A stretch of 12,002 bases of DNA from Nitrospirae bacterium RIFCSPLOW2_12_42_9. Lineage in GTDB: Bacteria; Nitrospirota; 9FT-COMBO-42-15; HDB-SIOI813. This document shows positions 7,953 through 12,002 of this stretch, piece after piece. The translations under genes and the position numbers were made by a program. The stretch is from positions 14,832-26,833 of the forward strand of contig MHER01000146.1 in assembly GCA_001805205.1 (NCBI GenBank). Direction: 5' to 3'. Numbering within the stretch: the stretch's first letter is position 1; each line of letters opens with the position of its first letter. The notes beneath the pieces were generated by a model. That model saw only the letters and a list, made by a program, of their open reading frames with translations. It searched no databases and had not been told where the DNA came from.

Positions 7953-8544
7953 ACAGGAAAGGGAAATCATAGTGGTAGGTGAGGCAGCAGATGGTCAGGA
8001 CGCCTTCACACTATCACAAAAGACCAATCCGGATATCATCCTTATGGATGTGGATATGCCGAAGCTTGATGGGATTGATGCAACCCGTCTAATCATGGAA
8101 AGAGAATCTAATATAAAGATCCTTATGCTTTCCGTCTATGACGATGACGAGAGGATTATCAGGGCAATCCGCAGCGGGGCAGTAGGATATATACTGAAAG
8201 ATGCTGATCACAAAGAGTTTATAAGAATTATAAAGGCTACCCATAAAGGGGAAAATGTAATATCACCCTTTCTTGCAAACCGTATACCAAAGGTTTTATC
8301 TCAAATCGAAGGACATACTGTATCAAACAAAACAACAGAACCTGACTCAAGGTTTAAACATCTGACCGAAAAAGAAAAAGAGACCCTTATTCTCCTCTCT
8401 GAAGGAAAGAGCAATAAAGATATAGCTGATGTTATGTGTGTATCAATTGAAACTATAAAATCCCACCTTCAGGCAATATATAAAAAACTCGGCGTAAAAA
8501 GCAGGACAGAGGCTGCTATCTATTTCTTGAGAGAACGGGGGTAA
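7885..8544 (+). CDS. NarL/FixJ-family response regulator
   Basis: A 219-residue cytoplasmic transcription regulator, full length for the family. The receiver domain (about 1-120) has acidic residues D9 and D10, phospho-acceptor D55 in ILMDVDMP, S83 in the Thr/Ser switch position and K105 in ILKDAD. After a linker of about 35 residues comes a LuxR-type helix-turn-helix (about 157-219) with LTEKEKETLILLSEGKSNKD and VSIETIKSHLQAIYKKLGV, the DNA-recognition part. The frame is open upstream to an ATG at 7795, but a start there would add 30 non-family residues; the RBS supports 7885 (7879 is the alternative). It overlaps the kinase gene by 68 nt and is its likely partner. Target promoters are unknown; the downstream narK and the divergent LVIVD cluster are candidates by position only. 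Confidence 0.94.
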   Translation: MTIRILIADDQRLFRQSLKYLLEQEREIIVVGEAADGQDAFTLSQKTNPDIILMDVDMPKLDGIDATRLIMERESNIKILMLSVYDDDERIIRAIRSGAVGYILKDADHKEFIRIIKATHKGENVISPFLANRIPKVLSQIEGHTVSNKTTEPDSRFKHLTEKEKETLILLSEGKSNKDIADVMCVSIETIKSHLQAIYKKLGVKSRTEAAIYFLRERG

Positions 8545-8551
8545 GATGTTT

Positions 8552-9199
8552 CTACTTTAATATTCTTGTAAGTTCCGGAAACTCACTAATAATAACATCG
8601 AAACCAGCCTCTTCTAATTCTTTTCTCCCCCTGAAACCATATTCTACACCTATAGTAAAAATCCCTGCCCTCTTTCCTGTCTCACCATCAATCTTGCTAT
8701 CGCCAACAAAAACTGTCTTCCCCTTAGTTACCCCGAGGGTTGAAATAACCTTTTCCACTGGTTCAGGATCGGGTTTTCTGTTCATGAGAGAATCACCACC
8801 TAGCACCATTAAGAAAAAATCTTTCAATGCCAGTTCATTCAAAATCTTTTCAGTAAATTTTATTGGTTTATTTGTAACAATTGCCATCTTTTTATCATGG
8901 TCTTTAAAATAATCAATGGTCTCTCTTACACCAGGATATAGGATGGTGTTAACAGTAAGATGATCCCAGTAGTATTCAAGGAATTTCACCCTTGCATCAT
9001 CAATCCTCTCAGGCCCTTCCTGAGGCATCAGCTTCTGAAGAAGGGTCTTAACACCCCATCCAATTCCCTCTTTAATCGCATCTAAATCCATCTCATTATA
9101 ACCCATATAGACTAATGTCATGTTTGCAGCCCATGCAATATCATCACTCGAGTCTATCAGCGTACCATCAAGGTCAAATATAATCAGCTCCGAATCCAT
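8552..9199 (-). CDS. HAD-family phosphatase, phosphoglycolate phosphatase-like
   Basis: A 215-residue cytoplasmic HAD hydrolase of the Gph/PGMB type. Motif I FDLDGTL has nucleophile D9 and acid/base D11; motif II is VTN (108-110); motif III is K142 in NRKPDP; motif IV is VGDSKID with D167 and D171. The segment 16-88 is an alpha-helical C1 cap, as in phosphoglycolate phosphatase, which removes 2-phosphoglycolate; pyrophosphatase or another sugar-phosphate phosphatase activity is equally possible. Start: ATG 9199 gives MDSELIIFDLDG. A TTG at 9211 adds four residues; the strong AAGGAGG lies only 2 nt before the TTG yet 14 nt before the ATG, so the start is unsure. It converges with the response regulator gene, with 7 nt between stop codons and no terminator in between. 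Confidence 0.88.
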   Translation of the reverse strand: MDSELIIFDLDGTLIDSSDDIAWAANMTLVYMGYNEMDLDAIKEGIGWGVKTLLQKLMPQEGPERIDDARVKFLEYYWDHLTVNTILYPGVRETIDYFKDHDKKMAIVTNKPIKFTEKILNELALKDFFLMVLGGDSLMNRKPDPEPVEKVISTLGVTKGKTVFVGDSKIDGETGKRAGIFTIGVEYGFRGRKELEEAGFDVIISEFPELTRILK

Positions 9200-9434
9200 T
9201 ATTTTTAACAATACCTCCTTATCAATTTATACAATCTTATTATTTTAACCTGGTTTTGTAAAGCCTCCCTAAACTACCCCTTTTGTGGGATATGAAACAC
9301 ACTTAAGGTTACTTATGTCATCCTTTTAGTGGTTAAATATATACCTTTGAGCGATTTACTACCACCAAGAATTTTGTTATTTAATCTAAATAATTTCTAA
9401 TTTTTCTTATTCAATTTCAATAAGGAGGGGAAAT
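9200..9434 (+). promoter_or_regulatory. Spacer between the HAD and narK genes, with narK RBS
   Basis: This AT-rich divergent spacer must hold promoters for both neighbours, but no -35/-10 pair stands out. A strong Shine-Dalgarno AAGGAGG at 9422-9428 lies 6 nt before the narK ATG at 9435 and fixes that start. On the minus strand AAGGAGG precedes the HAD gene. No clear FNR or sigma54 site was found. Confidence 0.45.
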
Positions 9435-10685
9435 ATGGCAAAGGGTTTCTGGAAATCAGGACATCCACCAACACTCATAATGGCATTTCTTTACTTTGAT
9501 ATGAGCTTTATGGTCTGGATGATAAATGCTGCAATGGCACCATTCATCAGCCAGGAACTGAATTTGACAGCTCCCCAAAAAGGGCTAATGCTATCTATCC
9601 CTGTATTTGCAGGTGCCTTATTGAGAATACCATTGGGGCTTGTGGCTGAAATTATCGGCCGAAAGACAGCAGCGCTGATAGGTCTTGCAATTACAATAGC
9701 AGCAATGTTTTATGGTTTCACTTTTGTAAGTTCATATTATGAGGTTTTATTCATGGGTGGACTTCTCGGCGTTGCAGGTGCCAGTTTTGCGGTTGCCCTC
9801 CCATTGGGTGCCGGTTGGTTCCCACCCCAGCACCAGGGACTGGCAATGGGTATAGCAGGCGCAGGGAACAGCGGAACAATCTTCGCAGGTCTGTTAGCCC
9901 CCCCACTTGCAATGATGTATGGCTGGAATACAGTATATGGATTCTTTGCAATCCCAATAATTATCGTCTTCATATTAATGTGGATACTTGCTAAAGAACC
10001 GCCGGACAAGATGGAAAGTAAAAATGTAGGGCATTATCTAAAGGTATTGGGTGAGAAAGATATATGGGTATTTAATCTGCTCTACTGGGTGACATTTGGA
10101 GGGTTCGTAGGGTTCGCAAGTTTTATACCAACCTTTATGGCTGATCAATACGGCGTTAGCAAGGTATCAGCAGGTCAGTTTATGATCCTGATCGGCTTTA
10201 CTGCAAGTGCTGTCCGTGTGATTGGCGGCTATTTTGCGGATCGTTTTGGGGGCATCCGTGCCTTATCAGGGATTTACATCATAATAATGATAGGTGCTTT
10301 AGCTGCAAGCTTATTACCCCATATGTATTTACTTCTAATATTTCTGTTTATTATGGCTGCCGGCATGGGGGCTGGTAATGGGTCAGTATTCCAGTTACTC
10401 CCACTCAGGTTCCCACATGCAAAGGCACTCACATCCGGTATTGTAGGTGAATTTGGATCACTCGGCGGTGCCTTTATTCCAATGGTAATGGTATACTCCA
10501 TGCAGTCTACTGGAAATTATTCAATGGGATTTATGATTTATGGCGTAACTGCAATTGTTGCACTTTTTATATTAGTAACAGTCCAACGTAAATGGACTAC
10601 AAGCTGGGTAGGTAAAGGTGGAAAGGCTTTAATCAGTGAAGCGCCTTCAAAGCTGAATAAACCGCACTATACACCATCCTCATAA
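9435..10685 (+). CDS. narK: NarK/NasA-type nitrate/nitrite MFS transporter
   Basis: A 416-residue inner-membrane transporter of the major facilitator superfamily, nitrate/nitrite porter family, with about 12 membrane helices. The first nitrate signature is GVAGASFAVALPLGAGWFPP with AGAGNSGT (about 112-148), and the second is GMGAGNGSVFQLLP (310-323). R64 in GALLRIPLG and R261 in VRVIGGYFADR correspond to the anion-binding arginines of E. coli NarK (Arg89, Arg305). It probably imports nitrate or exchanges nitrate for nitrite. The soluble tail of about 30 residues is basic. No nitrate reductase genes are visible beside it; it appears to be a single-gene unit, with its own RBS and a strong terminator directly after the stop. 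Whether it works in respiration or assimilation cannot be decided here. Confidence 0.9.
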   Translation: MAKGFWKSGHPPTLIMAFLYFDMSFMVWMINAAMAPFISQELNLTAPQKGLMLSIPVFAGALLRIPLGLVAEIIGRKTAALIGLAITIAAMFYGFTFVSSYYEVLFMGGLLGVAGASFAVALPLGAGWFPPQHQGLAMGIAGAGNSGTIFAGLLAPPLAMMYGWNTVYGFFAIPIIIVFILMWILAKEPPDKMESKNVGHYLKVLGEKDIWVFNLLYWVTFGGFVGFASFIPTFMADQYGVSKVSAGQFMILIGFTASAVRVIGGYFADRFGGIRALSGIYIIIMIGALAASLLPHMYLLLIFLFIMAAGMGAGNGSVFQLLPLRFPHAKALTSGIVGEFGSLGGAFIPMVMVYSMQSTGNYSMGFMIYGVTAIVALFILVTVQRKWTTSWVGKGGKALISEAPSKLNKPHYTPSS

Positions 10686-10687
10686 GA

Positions 10688-10730
10688 GAAGGGGGATAGA
10701 TTGATTAATCTGTCCCCCTTCCTTATTTTA
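10688..10730 (+). terminator. Rho-independent terminator of narK
   Basis: Beginning 3 nt after the narK stop, a 15-bp stem with one T-G pair (GAAGGGGGATAGATT with AATCTGTCCCCCTTC) closes a GATT loop and is followed by CTTATTTT. The 3' arm shares the TGTCCC core with the repeats at 3546 and 11600. Confidence 0.85.
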
Positions 10731-10745
10731 AAACACTTTTTTCTT

Positions 10746-10773
10746 ATACCTTTTTGTCAATACCTTTTTGTCA
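10746..10773. repeat. Tandem 14-bp direct repeat before the tRNA promoter
   Basis: ATACCTTTTTGTCA occurs twice in exact tandem (10746-10759 and 10760-10773), ending 2 nt before the -35 box of the tRNA promoter. The second copy also forms a short inverted repeat TGTCA-GTT-TGACA with the -35 region. It may be a UP-like or operator element, or simple slippage. Confidence 0.7.
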
Positions 10774-10775
10774 GT

Positions 10776-10805
10776 TTGACATGGTATCTTTTATTGTGTT
10801 ATTTT
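10776..10805 (+). promoter_or_regulatory. Promoter of tRNA-Gly
   Basis: A perfect TTGACA (10776-10781) is followed after 18 nt by TATTTT (10800-10805), placing initiation about 10 nt before the mature tRNA 5' end at 10823. The -10 is imperfect, the -35 perfect. Confidence 0.55.
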
Positions 10806-10822
10806 ATTGTATTGGTTATGAT

Positions 10823-10897
10823 GCGGGTGTAGCTCAGCGGTAGAGTCCCAGCTTCCCAAGCTGGTTGTCGCGGGTTCAAATCCCGTCGCCCGCTCCA
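10823..10897 (+). tRNA. tRNA-Gly (anticodon CCC)
   Basis: The 75 nt fold into a full cloverleaf: acceptor GCGGGTG/CGCCCGC with one T-G pair, D stem GCTC/GAGT, anticodon stem CCAGC/GCTGG with loop TTCCCAA (anticodon CCC, reading GGG), a 5-nt variable loop, T stem GCGGG/CCCGT with loop TTCAAAT, discriminator T and an encoded CCA (10895-10897). The 3' end is 5 nt from the convergent rtcA stop codon. No integrase or attachment-site duplication is visible beside it. Confidence 0.96.
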
Positions 10898-10902
10898 AAA
10901 TA

Positions 10903-12002
10903 TTATTCCAAGACCACTCTACCCTTTTCACCCTCTTTTCCTTCAATCTTAATGTTTATATTCATCAACTGTTTTACAGTCCATATGTTTGTAATGAGGT
11001 GTCTTGTAATCTTTGTAGTAGTAAAAGAAGATGGGCCATCAGCAAGGGCTATATAAGGAATAATCTGGTCAGCAAGATGCGGGTCCACAGCCCCTTCGGC
11101 TTTATGATAATCAAGGAAATCCTTACACGCCTCCCGTGTTACATCTTCAGCACTCTTCCCAATCGCACCGAGTGAAGAGAATCCGGTCTTTATCCCTTCG
11201 TATTCAGCTATTATGAAAAAGAAGGTCCCTTTTCCAATAGATGGTGACGTAACCACGTCAATATCAATATCATTAGTTAGATCTTTAAGAACCTTTACCC
11301 CTTCTGACCGCTGCCTTTCTGCGATAGATAATGGGAGGTTGGAAACAACGGATAGACCGTATATCCTGATGAGTTTACCCCTGTCGTTCAATGTAATTCC
11401 TTTTAATTTAGGTACAGGATTTATATCTGCATGTACAATCCCACCTCCTTTTGGATACCATCCCCATTTATCAATCGAAAGTCTGACATTACAACCCATC
11501 TTTTCAATAACAGGTAAAAATATTTCTTTAAGATAATGAAATGGAGGGCTCCATGGGACATGTGTACCTCCCTTAATAGTTAACCTTGTATGATAAGAAG
11601 GGGACACTTCCCCTATTTTCTTGGGGAAAACAGGGGAAGTGTCCCCAAACTTCGATAAAATTAAAGGTGGCAGGAGAGTCTGAAGAACAAGGGATGTAGA
11701 GCCGGCACTGCCCCTTTTTTCTGCTACATCAAACATAAAACTCCCGCTCTTTATCCCCTTCGGATTGAATCGCAATGTTGTGGAGCCTATCTCATTCCCA
11801 TCAACATAAGCTCCACTTATATCCCTGCATGCATTAACACAAGTAAGATGCTGAGGTTGCAATCCCCCCTTTTTTCTTCCTTTTCTAATATTTATTATCT
11901 CGATGGGTTTGGATAATATGATAGAGAGTGCGAGGGCGCTCCTGAGTATCTGGCCTCCTCCCTCACCATAACTTCCATCTATTTTAATGTACGGGGAATC
12001 CA
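10903..12002 (-). CDS. rtcA: RNA 3'-terminal phosphate cyclase, 5' end beyond window
   Basis: An ATP-dependent enzyme that converts RNA 3'-phosphate ends to 2',3'-cyclic phosphate through a His-AMP intermediate. The frame is open to the right edge (365 sense codons visible), and the N-terminal part contains IDGSYGEGGGQILRSALALS followed by IRKGRKKGGLQPQHLTCVNA, the RtcA signature; a TTG at 11862 inside this stretch is not the true start. Only a few codons should be missing. Other conserved parts: LVLQTLLPPL, GGTHVPWSPP, GWYPKGGG, and the C-terminal PHLADQIIPYIALADG with ITRHLITNI, whose His matches catalytic His309 of E. coli RtcA. It is longer than the E. coli protein (about 340 residues), largely because of an in-frame palindromic insert of about 16 residues at 11600-11646. 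No rtcB is in view. It converges on tRNA-Gly with 5 nt between and no terminator. Confidence 0.95.
   Translation of the reverse strand, partial: DSPYIKIDGSYGEGGGQILRSALALSIILSKPIEIINIRKGRKKGGLQPQHLTCVNACRDISGAYVDGNEIGSTTLRFNPKGIKSGSFMFDVAEKRGSAGSTSLVLQTLLPPLILSKFGDTSPVFPKKIGEVSPSYHTRLTIKGGTHVPWSPPFHYLKEIFLPVIEKMGCNVRLSIDKWGWYPKGGGIVHADINPVPKLKGITLNDRGKLIRIYGLSVVSNLPLSIAERQRSEGVKVLKDLTNDIDIDVVTSPSIGKGTFFFIIAEYEGIKTGFSSLGAIGKSAEDVTREACKDFLDYHKAEGAVDPHLADQIIPYIALADGPSSFTTTKITRHLITNIWTVKQLMNINIKIEGKEGEKGRVVLE
11600..11646. repeat. 47-nt palindrome inserted in frame in rtcA
   Basis: Arms GGGGACACTTCCCCT (11600-11614) and AGGGGAAGTGTCCCC (11632-11646) are perfect 15-bp inverses. A further TTTTC/GAAAA pairing after one mismatch extends the stem to about 21 bp around the loop TTGGG. 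Read in the rtcA frame it encodes GDTSPVFPKKIGEVSP. It resembles an ORF-embedded REP-like or RPE-like palindromic element. Confidence 0.85.

Noticed and set aside
9275..9316. Possible NarL heptamers TACCCCT (9275-9281) and TACTTAT (9310-9316) upstream of narK
   Set aside because: The degenerate 7-bp motif is expected by chance in a 235-nt AT-rich spacer, and the spacing is not that of a known NarL pair.
10823..11000. tRNA-associated integration site
   Set aside because: There is no integrase gene and no second copy of the tRNA 3' end in the window.
11860..11862. TTG at 11862 as the start of rtcA
   Set aside because: The frame continues upstream to the edge and encodes the GEGGGQ signature expected before this point, so the gene is cut by the window edge and not started here.

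Overview
The window looks like ordinary bacterial chromosome from a moderately AT-rich, Gram-negative-type organism with respiratory or nitrogen metabolism. Evidence includes a Sec-type exported repeat protein, a periplasmic sensor kinase, a NarK-type transporter, sigma70-like promoters and a tRNA with encoded CCA. The style (GGGACA/TGTCCC-ended palindromic repeats, a CxxC-bearing PAS domain, an RNA cyclase) fits uncultured Nitrospirota or deltaproteobacterial lineages, but this is inference and no marker settles it.

Left half (1-5524), all on the minus strand. Reading in the direction of transcription: a secreted LVIVD-repeat beta-propeller protein, aspartate ammonia-lyase (aspA), a VIT/CCC1-type iron/manganese transporter, methylenetetrahydrofolate reductase (metF), and the first 57 codons of an unknown small basic protein that leaves the window at base 1. 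A good sigma70-like promoter (5579-5608) lies before the LVIVD gene. The genes are fairly close (about 50-180 nt gaps) and could be partly co-transcribed, although aspA has a 62-nt palindromic repeat doublet at its 5' end.

Centre (5609-8544), plus strand, divergent from the above: a membrane sensor histidine kinase (Cache-like sensor, HAMP, PAS with CxxC, HisKA, HATPase) overlapping by 68 nt a NarL/LuxR-type response regulator. They form a two-component pair with probable translational coupling. It runs tail-to-tail, 7 nt apart, into a minus-strand phosphoglycolate-phosphatase-like HAD hydrolase.

Right part (9200-12002): a 235-nt spacer, a NarK/NasA-type nitrate/nitrite MFS transporter ended by a strong hairpin terminator, a tandem 14-bp repeat and promoter leading to tRNA-Gly(CCC), and convergently rtcA (RNA 3'-terminal phosphate cyclase), whose 5' end lies outside the window. 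The rtcA gene is open to the window edge and carries the full N-terminal GEGGGQ signature.

The most unusual signal is a pair of palindromic repeats associated with coding sequence. A 47-nt near-perfect palindrome sits in frame inside rtcA and adds about 16 residues to a conserved enzyme. A different 62-nt doublet of two palindromes sits at the start of the aspA reading frame. Both, and the narK terminator hairpin, have GGGACA/TGTCCC-like arms. I did not find a convincing new defence or mobile system.
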